Source: Anthoceros angustus (lineage: Eukaryota; Streptophyta; Anthocerotopsida; Anthocerotales; Anthocerotaceae). From it: a DNA stretch of 64,000 bases. Of this stretch, positions 36,684-48,114 are shown piece by piece. Below the pieces are notes generated by a model. It saw only the letters and a list, made by a program, of their open reading frames with translations. It was not told the origin of the DNA and made no database searches. The position numbers and the translations under genes were made by a program. The stretch is taken from NCBI GenBank assembly GCA_010909165.1, contig MU008155.1, positions 2,356,001 through 2,420,000 on the forward strand, read 5' to 3'. Numbering within the stretch: the first letter of the stretch is position 1; every line of letters begins with the position of its first letter.

Positions 36684-37400
36684 ATGGCTAATGATGATGC
36701 TCCCGTTAGCGTTGTACCTTACACATGGGTGGACAGATTCCTAGAATCGGATGCCCACATTGGTTTCTACATTGAAGACGCAAGGAAGCATGAGGATGAG
36801 GCTGGTGACACTCCTTCCTTACCTTGGAACTTCCAAGCTAAAGACCCTTCCGGACCGCTTTCTAAGTATACCTTGCAGCTGGTAGATGTGGTCGATTTGA
36901 TCATGGAAGTCAAGCAAAGAAGACCTCAACCACAGCCTCCCACCATGGCTGATCTAGAAAGGATGATGACAGTGGTGGCGGGCACCACCATCCCTAAGGC
37001 GCAACAAAATAGCGCGAGCAATTTGGGAGTGAAGGCGTCGGATGCGGGCATGGTGATGGAGGAGGTCCGGACCACGAGGTATCACAGTGCATTGGCATTC
37101 TATTCACAAGTCGTATAATGTGTATTTGATGGCACGCTACGTGCCGACTCACGCTCATTGAAGAAGTTCCACGAGTTCATTTGGGGCGATTCGAAAGGAC
37201 ATAGATGCAGATTCGGGACTTGGTGCAAATCAAGTTGTTTTATGTGGCTTCAAGCGTCGAATCGAGTGAAGCTCAACTCAAAGATCCTGCATCCTTAGAG
37301 ACATATCTGATGCAGCAGCGGCCGGATTGGGTGGCCATCACAGTTGGCGAGTAATAGGGTTTGTGAGGATGGAAGTTCAACAAAGCGCAAATTCTTCTCC
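36684..37400 (+). pseudogene. Segment A ORF, copy 1 (unrecognised repeat-encoded protein)
   Basis: The frame opens MANDDAPVSVVPYTWVDRFL, continues DAHIGFYIEDARKHEDEAGD, LPWNFQAKDPSGPLSKYTLQ and VVDLIMEVKQRRPQPQPP, and stops at 37118. Traces of the same protein continue in other frames (VQIKLFYVA, KDPASLETYL, then VIGFVRMEVQQSANSS) to about 37400. I do not recognise the family. It is the longest of the three copies and all are frameshifted. It could be a gag-like protein or a captured host gene fragment. Confidence 0.5.
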
Positions 37401-37809
37401 GTAGTGCATGCGGAGGCCTTCCACATGGTGTGTATATCGGAGAAGAAGAGATGAAACAAGCTGCCGGATGTGCCAAAAGATGCTCGTAGGAGACCACATA
37501 TGAGGCTTTCGTTTTTGAGAGCAGTCAAGGCCAAATAGGTCAGTCCGGCCAAGTTGTTGAGGTTGAGGGGCACACCATTCTAGCACCAAAACCTACAATT
37601 GTTGGTATAAAAAGAAGCTGGAAAAGCATACGTAAAGGCGATCATAATGGGGTCAGATGATACCAAGGAGCTCAATCATCCCTCACAGTTATTTGGTTGA
37701 GCTTGAGGCTTCACAGTTCCAGTTGGGTAGCTACACACATAGGCCTGAGAAGTGCGCTCGAGGCTGCAGGAAGAAATCCTTGGTTCATCCATCCATCCGG
37801 CTCCGAACC

Positions 37810-38110
37810 CACAAGAAAGTACTCTAGCGCCTTGAGCTCACAAGAAAGTATTTGAGCGCCTTCAAACTCACGGACCAATACTTTAGTGCCTTCCAACTCA
37901 CGGGATAATAGTCTAGCGCCTTCAAACTCACAGGACCCATACTCTCGCCTTCCAACTTACGAGGATAATACTCTAGCGCCTTCAAACTCATAGAAAAATA
38001 TTCTAGTGCCTTCCAACTCACGGATAATACTCTAGCGCCTTCAAACTCACAGAAAAATATATTTGGCTCCTTCTTAGATCCATTGTTAAATACTCTAACG
38101 CCTTGGACTC
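37810..38110. repeat. Tandem repeat, unit about 31-32 bp, segment A copy 1
   Basis: Eight or nine copies of a unit like CTAGCGCCTTCAAACTCAC plus GG(A)ATAATACT. Two subtypes alternate (CGCCTTCAAACTC and TGCCTTCCAACTC), suggesting a 63-bp higher-order unit. The same block is at 59580-59870. Confidence 0.85.
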
Positions 38111-38217
38111 ACACTAGGGAGTTCAACACGTCATGGCTCACTCACCGGGAGGTCACTATGTGAGAAACTTTGCCGAGCAATTGGAGCAACATAAGTCGCC
38201 AAGGAGTGTGGATCGCA

Positions 38218-38405
38218 TTGGGAGAGGGAAAAGGGCATGAGGATCGGGAGAGAGAAGGGAAGGAAAGAGAGAGGTATGTAGAGAAGATATGGGTGAAAAA
38301 GGATAACATGAGAAAACAATATAAATATGGAAGATGAAGAGAAGGGAAAATGGGAAAATGGGAAGGAGAAACAAAAGAAATGAGAGGATATGGAGAAATA
38401 GTAAA
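38218..38405. repeat. Long purine-rich tract, segment A copy 1
   Basis: About 190 bases on the + strand are almost free of pyrimidines (for example GGGAGAGAGAAGGGAAGGAA). The same tract is at 59978-60165. Confidence 0.8.
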
Positions 38406-38457
38406 GAATCTTCCTCTTGAGCGAGGAATGTTTTATTGAAAGGCAAAAAAATGGTAT

Positions 38458-38462
38458 ATATA
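38458..38462. repeat. Target site duplication, left (ATATA)
   Basis: ATATA directly before the TG of the first LTR. It matches the right copy exactly. Confidence 0.85.
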
Positions 38463-40030
38463 TGTGGCGCGACTCGATGGCCGGTAGCGCGCACAATCCG
38501 TGTCGTTGTAGGAAGAGTCCGTTCCCAAGGGAATGGTCGTGCTTATACTGAGCTCTGACCCTATCGCTGAGCGGACTTCATCGAGGTTGGGTCGGCGGCT
38601 CCACAACCCCAAGTGTGTGCCCCTCCACAACTCGTCGGACGGTAGCGCGTGCCGGACCTTCCCACAAACCCACGGTTTCTCGATTACTACGGAGCAGGTT
38701 TGAGCGTTCGCCCGTGATCGTACTCTAGCGCGCTCCTCAACTCTGTCGGCCACAACTCCACCTCAACACACACGCCGTAACGACCCTTCTCCCTTATCCA
38801 TTCCGGCTAGTAGTCACAACACCAACACGCCGATGTATTCACCGGGCCGCCTTTGCCCCTTGCCTTCCGTTACTGCGGAGTAGCTGCGACTACAACCCCT
38901 GACCGTTCAATGACCTCAAGGATGGCTTCCGCCCGAGTCACCCCAAGCGCCTCCTAATCCCCTCCGGGCTTCACGTTCTGCGGAGAAGTGGCTTGACTGC
39001 ATCCCCTGACCTCCGTTCAGTGACCTCCAAGGATGGCTTCCGCCCGAGTCACCCCAAGCGCCTCCTAATCCCCCTCATGCTTCACGTTCTGCGGAGAAGT
39101 AGCTTGACTGCATCCCCCACTGACCTCCGTTCAGCCTCAAGGATGGCTTCCGCCAGTCGCCCCAGCGCCTCCTAATCCCCTCCCGGCGTTACGCGGAGTG
39201 GCCATGACTGCATCCCAGCCTCGTTCAGACCTCCAAGGATGGCTTCCCGCTTAGCGCCTCTAATCCCCTCCGGCACTTCACGTTAACCCATGACTGCATC
39301 CCCACGGCCTCCGTTCAGTGACCTCCAAGGTTAGTCTACACAGAAATCACCCATGAGCACCTCCCGAGCTCAGTCCAGGCCCAGTGCACCCATCAGCGTG
39401 TTGGCGGAGCTCGTCACGAGCTCTAAACACATCCCTCTACCACCAATTAATCACGCGGTGGCGAGGAACTCACTCCGCTCCTCGAGCACGGAAGGCAAAA
39501 CACACGGGCCTTGAAGATGGTACCGAATGATCTGCGTCTTGGGCCAGCCTTCCTATATACTCCCATACCTAACCTAACCGCCTATGTATGTATCCTAACC
39601 ACATATGTACCCTAACCACAGGTCGTGGTAACCCGGGACAAGCTCATCAACTGCGCGGACTTCTTGCACCAGTGCCCCTTAAGCAGTAGATCCATGCCGG
39701 CGTGCCCACCAAACTAAACCACCGGCGGACCACTCGTCGGACGGGCGGACCACTCCATCGGACCTCTCGAGCGGACCACTCCATCGGACCTCGGCGGACC
39801 ACTCCGTCGGACCTCGCCGGATGACCACTCCGTCGGACCTCGCCGGACGGACCACTCAGGTCGGACCTCTCGGACGGACCACTCAAATCCTCCAGCGGAT
39901 AGGGTCTAGGATTGCACTCTAAGTGCAATCGGAATAGCCTTATTGGCTAACTCCTCCCTATCCCTCTTGCGATGTGACCCAAAAAAGCAAAACAAGCCGC
40001 CAAAATGCGGACATCGGTTGGCACTCCACA
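38463..40030 (-). repeat. LTR 1 (outermost, 3' LTR in element orientation)
   Basis: 1568 bp. It contains six or so copies of a roughly 95-bp subrepeat (38896-39330), a 27-bp subrepeat block (39715-39890) and a hairpin pair starting near 39910. Its right edge CCACA meets TACTCCCTTCTCAT, the reversed polypurine tract. Confidence 0.88.
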
Positions 40031-40427
40031 TACTCCCTTCTCATCTGTTGGCCTCGCCAACACCCGCAATACTCCGCTCTTTCAGTGGACTCTCCCTTCT
40101 CGGCTTTTACTACCTCCTCGGTGTCGGCCAAGTCCTAAGCAACATTGGGAACCTTTTTACCAAGATTCATCCTCCGTTGAGGATGAGTCGCCCTCCTCCT
40201 CAGGGTTGATGTCGTCCTCCCGGTGCCCGTGCCCATCTTCTTTCTCCCTTTGAGCATCTTTGGGCCTCCCGCTAGATTCGCACCCTCGGCGTCCGGTCCT
40301 GCATCCTCCCTACTCAGATACTCCACGCGCCCGACCATTACACCCATCCACAGCACCAATCGCGGCGTCCTACTCCTACCTACTAACTCGAGGTCCACAA
40401 CAATACCATTCCCGAGCAGCGCCAAAA
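40031..40427 (-). other. Internal domain 1
   Basis: 397 bp. The primer site reads CATTTTGGCGCTGCTCGGGAAT on the reverse strand, with two bases lost from the GCGCCG core. A reverse-strand frame contains MLKGRKKMGTGTGRT and RRMNLGKKVPNVA. Confidence 0.8.
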
Positions 40428-42049
40428 TGTGGCGCGACTTTTGATGGCCGGTAGGCGCGCACAATCCGTGTCGTTGTAGGAAGGTCCGTTCCCAAGGGAA
40501 TGGTCTCGTGCTTATTACTGAGCTCTGACTATCGCTGAGCGGACTTCATCGGTTGGGTCGGCGGCTCCACAACCCCAAGTGTGTGCCCTCCACAACTCGT
40601 CGGACGGTAGCGCGTGCCGGACCTTCCCACAAACCCGCGGTTCTCCGGTACTAGGAGCAGGTTTAGCAGCGCGTTCCTTGATCTCGTACTCTAAGCGCCC
40701 AGCGCTCCTCAACTCTGTCGGCCACAACTCCACCTCAACACACACGACGACCCTTCTCCCTTATCCATTCCGGCTAGTAGTCACAACACCAACACGCGAT
40801 GTATTCACAGGCCGCCTTTGCCTTGCTTCCGTTACGGAGTAGCTGCGACTACAACCCCGACCGTTCCGGTGACCTCAAGGATGGCTTCCGCCCGAGTCAC
40901 CCCAAGCGCCTCCTAATCCCCTCCGGTGCTTCACGTTGCGGAGAGTGGCTTCGACTGCATCCCCGACCTCCGTTCAGTGACCTCAAGGATGGCTTCCGAG
41001 TCACCCCAGCGCCTCCTAATCCCCTCATGCTTCACGTTACTGCGGAGAAGTGGCTTGACTGCATCCCCTCCGTTCCGGCCTCAAGGATGGCTTCCGCCCA
41101 GTAGTCACCGCCTCCTAATCCCCTCATGCTTCACGTTGCGGAGAGTGCACTGCCTACGACCTCAGTTCAGACCTCAAGGATGGCTTCCGCCCGGTGTCGC
41201 CCCAGCGCCTCCTAATCCCCTCAGTGCTTCACGTTGCGGAGAGTGGCCCACTGCATCCTGACCTCCGTTCAGCCTCAAGGATGGCTTCCGCCCGAGTCAC
41301 CCCAAGCGCCTCTAATCCCCTCACCTTCACGTTACCTGCATCCCCATCTGACCTCAGTTCAGCCTCCAAGGTTAGTCTGTAGAAATCACCCGCGAGCACC
41401 TCCTGCTCGGTCCAGGCCAGTGCACCCATCAGCGTGTTGGCGGAGCTCGTCACGAGCTCTAAACACATCCCTCTACCACCAATTAATCACACGGTGGCGA
41501 GAACTCACTCACTCCGCTCCTCGAGCACGGAAGGCAAACTGCAGGCCGAAGATGGTACCGGGAATAGTCTGCCGTCTTGGGCGCGGGCCTTCCTATATAC
41601 TCCCATACCTAACCTAACACATGTATGTATCCTAACTGCTATGTATGTACCTAACCACAGGTCGTGGTAAGCAGGGGCTCATCCATGCGGACTTCTTGCA
41701 CCAGTGCCCCTTAAGCAGTAGATCCATGCGGCGATGCCCAAACTAAACCACGGCGAGACCACTCCGTCGGACCTCGGACGGACCTCCGGACCTCGGACGG
41801 ACCACTCCATCGGACCTCGCCGGGCAGACCACTCGTCGGACCTCGCCGGATGACCACTCCGTCGGACCTCGCCGGACGGACCACTCCGTCGGACCCGGAC
41901 GGACCACTCGTCCTCCAGCGGACCAGGTCTAGGGATTGCACTCTAAGTGCAATCGGCGAAATGGCCTTATTGGCTAACTCCTCCCTATCCCTCTTAACGA
42001 TGTGACCAGCAAAACAAGCCAAAATGCGGACATCGGTTGGCACTCCACA
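40428..42049 (-). repeat. LTR 2
   Basis: 1622 bp, TGTGGCGCG...CACTCCACA. It has the most complete set of the 95-bp subrepeat among the ordinary copies (40860-41370). Confidence 0.85.
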
Positions 42050-42446
42050 TACTCCTTCTCATACATTGGCGGCCTCGCCAACACCCAGGCAATACTCCGC
42101 TCTTTCAGTAGGACTCTCCCTTCTCGGCTTTTACTACCTCCTCGGTGTCGGCCAAGTCCGGCAACATTGGAACCTTTTTACCAAGATTCATCCTCAGATT
42201 GAGGATGAGTCGCCTCCTCCTCAGGGTTGATGTCGTCCTCCCGGTAGCGTGCCCATCTTCTTTCTCCCTTTGAGCATCTTTGGGCCTCCGCTAGATTCGC
42301 ACCCTCGGCGTCCGGTCCTGCATCCTCCCTATACTCCCATACTCCTGGCGCTGACCACACCCATCCACAACCCCAATCGCGGCCGTCCTACTCCTACCTA
42401 CTAACTCGGGCAGCGGTCCACAATACCATTCCCGGCAGCGCCAAAA
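42050..42446 (-). other. Internal domain 2
   Basis: 397 bp, the same length as internal domain 1. The primer site is TGGCGCTGCCGGGAAT. Confidence 0.8.
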
Positions 42447-43934
42447 TGTGGCGACTTTTGATGGCGGTAGGTAGCGCCAATCCGTGTCGTTGTAGGAAGG
42501 AGTCCGTTCCCAAGGAATGGTCTCGTGCTTTGCTGCCTCTGACTATCGCTGAGCGGACTTCATCGAGTTGGGTCCGGCTCCACAACCCTGGTGTGCCCCT
42601 CCACAACTCGTCGGACCGGTGCCGGACCTTCCACAAACCACGGTTTCTCGATACTAGGAGCAGGTTTAACGCGTTCCTTGTCGATCCTCTCGTACTCTGG
42701 CGCCCAGCGCTCCTCAACTCTGTCCACAACTCCACCTCAACACACACGCGTAACGACCCTTCTCCCTTATCCATTCGGCTAGTAGTCACAACACCAACAC
42801 GCCGATGTATTCACACGGGCCGCCTTTGCCCCGGCTTCACGTTACTGAGATAGCTTTCTGACCTGACCCCGTTCGGTGACCTCCAAGGATGGCTTCCGCC
42901 CAGTCACCCCAGCGCCTCCTAATCCCCTCCGGGCACTTCACGTTCTGAGTCCCACGCTGCATCCCCACCTCGTTCCAGCCTCAAGGATGGCTTCCGCCCA
43001 GTCACCCCAAGCGCCTCCTAATCCCCTCCCGCTTCACGTTGGAGCCCTGGCTGCATCCCCACCTCCGTTCGGCCTCCAAGGATGGCTTCCGCCCGGTCGC
43101 CCCAGCGCCTCCTAATCCCCTCGGGCCTTCACGTTACTGCGGAGAGTGGCTTCCACTGACCTAGTTCCGGCCTCAGGATGGCTACAGACGGGTCTCGCCT
43201 CCTAATCCCCTCCGGGCCCGTTGCGGAGAAGTGGCTTCTGCATCCCCACCTCCGTTCAGCCTCAGGTTAGTCTCGCACCAGAAATCACCCCGAGCACCTC
43301 CCAGGTGGGTAGCAGTCTGCCAGCGTGTTGGCGGAGCTCGTCACGAGCTCTAAACACATCCCTCTACCACCAATTAATCCACACGGTGGCGAGAACTCAC
43401 TCGCTCCTCGAGCACGGAAGGCAGAGACCTGGCCAGATGGTAGCAGGAATACGCCGTCTTGGGCGCAGCCTTCCTATATACTCCCATACCTAACTAACCC
43501 CGCCTGTATGTATCCTAACCACCTATGTATGTACCTAACCACAGTCGTGGTAACGCGGGCGTAGCTCATCATCGGACTTCTTTTCCTTGCCCATAGCAGA
43601 TCCATGCAGGATACCCACCAAACTAAACCACCCGGCGAGACCACTCAATCGGACTTCGCCGGCGGACCTCGCCGGACCTCGAGCAGACCACTCCGCCGGA
43701 CCTCAGACCACTCAGGCCGGACCTCGCCCGGATGACCACTCCGTCGGACCTCGCCGGACGGACCACTCCGTCGGACCGCCGGACGGACCACTCCGTCCTC
43801 CAGCGGACCGAGGTCTAGGGATTGCACTCTAAGTGCAATCGGCCAATATTATTGGCTAACTCCTCCCTATCCCTCTTAGATGTGACCCAAAAAAAGCAAA
43901 ACAAGCCAAAATGCGGACATGGTTTGGCACTCCA
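42447..43934 (-). repeat. LTR 3
   Basis: 1488 bp. It lacks the final CA (ends GGCACTCCA before TACTCC) and shows many short internal deletions. Confidence 0.83.
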
Positions 43935-44324
43935 TACTCCCTTCTCATACATTGGCGGCCTGCGCCAACACCCAATACTCCGCTCTTTCAGTGGACTCTC
44001 CCTTCTCGACTTTTACTACTTCCTCGGTGTCGGCCAAGTCCGGCAACATTGGAACCTTTTTACCAAGATTCATCCTCAGATTGAGGATGAGTCGCCCTCC
44101 TCCGAGGTTGATGTCGTCCTCCAGCGCCGTGCCCATCTTCTTTCTCCCTTTGAGCATCTTGGGCCTCCCGCTAGATTCGCACCCTCGGCGTCCGGTCCTG
44201 CATCCTCCCTATACTATATACTCCACAAGCTGCGACCATTACACCCATCCACAACGCAATCGGCGTCCTCCCTACCTACTAACTCGGCGGATCCACAACA
44301 ATACCATTCCCGACAGCGCCAAAA
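43935..44324 (-). other. Internal domain 3
   Basis: 390 bp. It keeps the primer site as TGGCGCTGTCGGGAAT and the polypurine tract. Confidence 0.8.
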
Positions 44325-45845
44325 TGTGCGCGACTTTTCTTGATGGCCGGTAGCGCACAATCCGTGTCGTTGTAGGAAGGTCCGTTCCCAAGGGAATGGT
44401 CTCGTGCTTATACTGAGCTCTGACTATCGCACACGGACTTCATCATCGAGTTGGGTCGGCTCCACAACCCAAGTGTGTGCCCTCCACAACTCGTCGGACG
44501 GTAGCGTGGACCTTCCACAAACCCGCGGTTTCTCGATACTAGGAGCAGGTTTGCGTAGCGTTCCTTGATGATCGTACTCTAAGCGCCCAGCGCTCCTCAA
44601 CTCTGTCCACAACTCCACCTCAACACACGCGTAACACGACCCTTCTCCCTTATCCATTTCCGGCTAGTAGTCACAACACCAACGATGTATTCACACGGGC
44701 CGCCTTTGCTTCCGGGTGCCGTTACGGTAGCTTTGCGGCCTGCAACCCCTGCGTTCAGTGACCTCAAGGATGGCTTCCGTGAGTCACCCCAGCGCCTCCT
44801 AATCCCCTCGGGCTTCCGTTGGAGAAGTGGCTTCGACTGCATCCCCACGGCCTCCGTTCAGCTGACCTCAAGGATGGCTTCCGCCCGTGAGTCACCCCAG
44901 CGCCTCCTAATCCCCTCCCGGGCACTTCACGTTGGAGAAGTGGCTGCCTAATCTGACCTCCGTTCCGGCCTCAGGATGGCTTCCATGAGTCACCCCAGCG
45001 CCTCCTAATCCTCGGGCTTCCGTTGCGGAGGTGGCGACTGCATCCCCACGGCCTCCGTTCCGGCCTCAGGATGGCTTCAGTCGCCCCCAAGCGCCTCTAA
45101 TCCCCTCAGGCTGCTTCACGTTACTGCGGAGAGTGGCTTGCGGCTGCATCCCCACGGCCTCCGTTCAGCCTCAGGATGGCTTCCGTTGGAGAAGTGGCTT
45201 CCATGAGTCACCCCAGCGCCAAAATGCGGACGCCGGTTTGGCACTCCATCAAGCGTGTTGGCGGAGCTCGTCACGAGCTCTAAACACATCCCTCTACCAC
45301 CAATTAATCCTGCGGTGGCGAGAACTCACTCCGCTCCTCGAGCACGGAAGGCAAGCTGCAGGCGAGATGGTACCGAAGCCTGGTCTTGGGCCGAGCCCAC
45401 TATACCGTCCCTGCTCTATGTATCCTAACCCTGTATGTACCTAACCACAGTCGTGGTAACGCGGGCGTAGCTCATCATCGGACTTCTTTTCCTTGCCCAT
45501 AGCAGATCCATGCAGGCGTGCCCAAACTAAACCACGGAGACCACTCAATCGGACTTGCCCGGGGACCTCAGCCGGACCTCTCAGGGCAGACCACTCCGCC
45601 GGACCTCGCCAGACGGACCACTCCGTCGGACCTCGCCCGGATGACCACTCGTCGGACCTCGCCGGACGGACCACTCCGTCGGACCTCGCCGGACGGACCA
45701 CTCCGTCCTCCAGCGGACCGAGGTCTAGGGATTGCCTCTAAGTGCAATCGGCGGCCTTATTGGCTAACTCCTCCCTATCCCTCTTAACGATGCTGACCAA
45801 AAAAAGCAAAACAAGCCCGAGCGGACGCCGGTTTGGCACTCCACA
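44325..45845 (-). repeat. LTR 4, with an internal chimeric junction
   Basis: 1521 bp, starting TGTGCGCGAC. At about 45218-45250 a stretch normally found only at the LTR right end (GCCAAAATGCGGACGCCGG, then GGCACTCCATC) is fused to AAGCGTGTTGGCGGAGC from mid-LTR. Confidence 0.83.
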
Positions 45846-46206
45846 TACTCCCCTCATTGGCGGCCTCGCCAACACCCAGGCAATACTCCGCTCTTTCGGA
45901 CTCTCTCCCTTCTCGACTTTTACTACCTCCTCGGGGTGTATGAGTCCGGCAACATTGGGAACCTTTTTACCAAGATTCATCCTCCGTTGAGGATGAGTCG
46001 CCCTCCTCCTCAGGGTTGATGTCTTAGTCCTCCCGGCGCCCGTGCCCATCTTCTTTCTCCCTTTGAGCATCTTTGGGCCTCACTGGGTCGCACCCTCGGC
46101 GTCCGGTCCTGCATCCTCCCTATACAGCCTGACCATTACACCCATCGGCCGTCCTACTCCTACCTACTTTCGGTGATCCACAATACCATTCCCGACAGCG
46201 CCAAAA
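45846..46206 (-). other. Internal domain 4
   Basis: 361 bp, the shortest interior, with several small deletions. Its open reverse-strand frame (45738-46070) runs out across the polypurine tract into LTR 4. Confidence 0.8.
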
Positions 46207-47731
46207 TGTGCGCGACTTGATGGCCGGTAGGTAGCGCACAATCCGTGTCGTTGTAGGAAGAGTCCGTTCCCAAGGGAATGGTCTCGTGCTTCAATGCACG
46301 AGCTCTACTATCGCTGAGCGGACTTCATCGAGTTGGGTCGGCTCCACAACCCTAAGTGTGTGCCCTCCACAACTCGTCGGACCCGGTAGCGCGACCGGAC
46401 CTTCCACAAACCACGGTTTCTCGATACTAGGAGCAGGTTTAACGGCGCGTTCCTTGCGATCCTACTCTGGCGCCCGGCGCTCCTCAACTCTGTCCGTACC
46501 GCTCCACCTCAACACACGCGTAACGACCCTTCTCCCTTATCCATTTCCGGCTAGTAGTCACAACACCAACACGCCCGATGTATTCACACGGGCCGCCTTT
46601 GCTTCCGGGTACCTTGCGTTACTGCGGAGAAGTGGCTTGCGGCTGCATCCCCACGACCTCCGTTCAGTGACCTCCAAGGATGGCTTCCGAGTCACCCCAG
46701 CGCCTCTAATCCTCCTTGCTTCCGTTGCGGAGGCTTGTGACCTGCATCCCCTGACCTCCGTTCAAAGACCTCAGGATGGCTTCCGAGTCACCCCAAGCGC
46801 CTCCTAATCCCCTCCCGGCTTCACGTTGGAGAAGTGGCTTGCGGCTGCATCCCCACGACCGTTCGGCCTCAGGATGGCTTCCATGGTGGCCCAGCGCCTC
46901 TAATCCCCTCGGGCCTTCACGTTGCGGAGAAGTGGCCAGGCCCTCTCCACGACCTCCGTTCAGCGGCCTCAAGGATGGCCAGTCGCCCCCGCCTCCTAAT
47001 CCCCTCGGGCCTTCCGTTGGAGAAGTGGCTTCATGACTGCATCCCCACGACCTCCGTTCAGCCTCCAGTTAGTCTCGCACCAGAAATCACCCACCTCACA
47101 GGCTCAGTCAGCCCGGTCTGCACCCATCAGCGTGTTGGCGGGCTCGTCACGAGCTCTAAACACATCCCTCTACCACCAATTAATCCTGCGGTGGCGAGAA
47201 CTCACTCCGCTCCTCGAGCACGGAAGCGAAACGGGCCTTGAAGATGGTACGGGAATAGTCACCGTCTTGGGCCTCCTTCTACTCCCATACCTAACTAACC
47301 CGCCTATGTATCCTAACCACCTATGTATGTACCTAACCACAGGTAGTAATGTGCAGGACCTCAGGATGGCTTCCGCCGGACCACTCAATCGGACTTCTTG
47401 CACCAGGTACTTCCGTCAGACCATGCGGGCGATGCCCACCGCTAACCACGCCGGACCACTCAATCGGACTTGCGGGCAGACCACTCGTCGGACCTCGCGG
47501 GCAGACCACTCCGACCTCGCCCGGGCGGACCACTCAGGCCGGACCTCGCCGGATGACTCCGTCGGACCTGCCGGACGGACCACTCCGTCGGACCGCCGGA
47601 CCACTCGTCCTCAGCAGGCCCAGGTCTAAAGTACCTTTAAAATAAGTGCCGATTGGCTAACTCCTCCCTATCCCTCTTGATGTGACCAAAAGCAAAACAA
47701 GCCAAAATGCGGACATGGTTGGCACTCCACA
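46207..47731 (-). repeat. LTR 5
   Basis: 1525 bp. It has lost the GATTGCACT...AGTGCAATC hairpin near its right end (it reads GGTCTAAAGTACC there). Confidence 0.83.
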
Positions 47732-48114
47732 TACTCCCTTCTCATACATTGGCGGCCTCGCCCGAACAATACTCCGCTCTTTCAGTGGACTCTCCCTTCT
47801 CGACTTTTACTACCTCCTCGGTGTCGTAAGTCCGGCAACATTGGGAACCTTTTTACCAAGATTCATCCTCCGTTGAGGATGAGTCGCCCTCCTCCTCAGG
47901 GTTGATGTCGTCCTCCCAGTGCCCATCTTCTTTCTCCCTTTGAGCATCTTTGGGCCTCCCGCTAGATTCGCACCCTCGGCGTCCGGTCCTATGCATCCTC
48001 CCTATATACTCCACAAGCGCCCCGGCCATTACACCCATCCACAGCATGATCGGCCGTCCTACTCCTACCTACTAACTCGTGATCCACAACAATACCATTC
48101 CCGCAGCGCCAAAA
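47732..48114 (-). other. Internal domain 5
   Basis: 383 bp, with primer site and polypurine tract recognisable. Confidence 0.8.

Larger units (their letters stand above)
36114..38462. repeat. Repeat segment A, copy 1
   Basis: This 2.3-kb segment recurs at 57928-60218 and from 62177/62720 to the end. In order it holds an AT-rich head (TAAACTAATATTTACAT...), an ORF on the + strand, a block of about 32-bp tandem repeats, a long purine-rich tract and a TATATATA end. Homology to the other copies begins at about 36114-36120 and is cut at 38462 by the LTR array. It may be, or contain, the LTR of the copia-type element whose reversed pol remnants lie in segment B, but I could not prove the termini. 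Confidence 0.75.
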
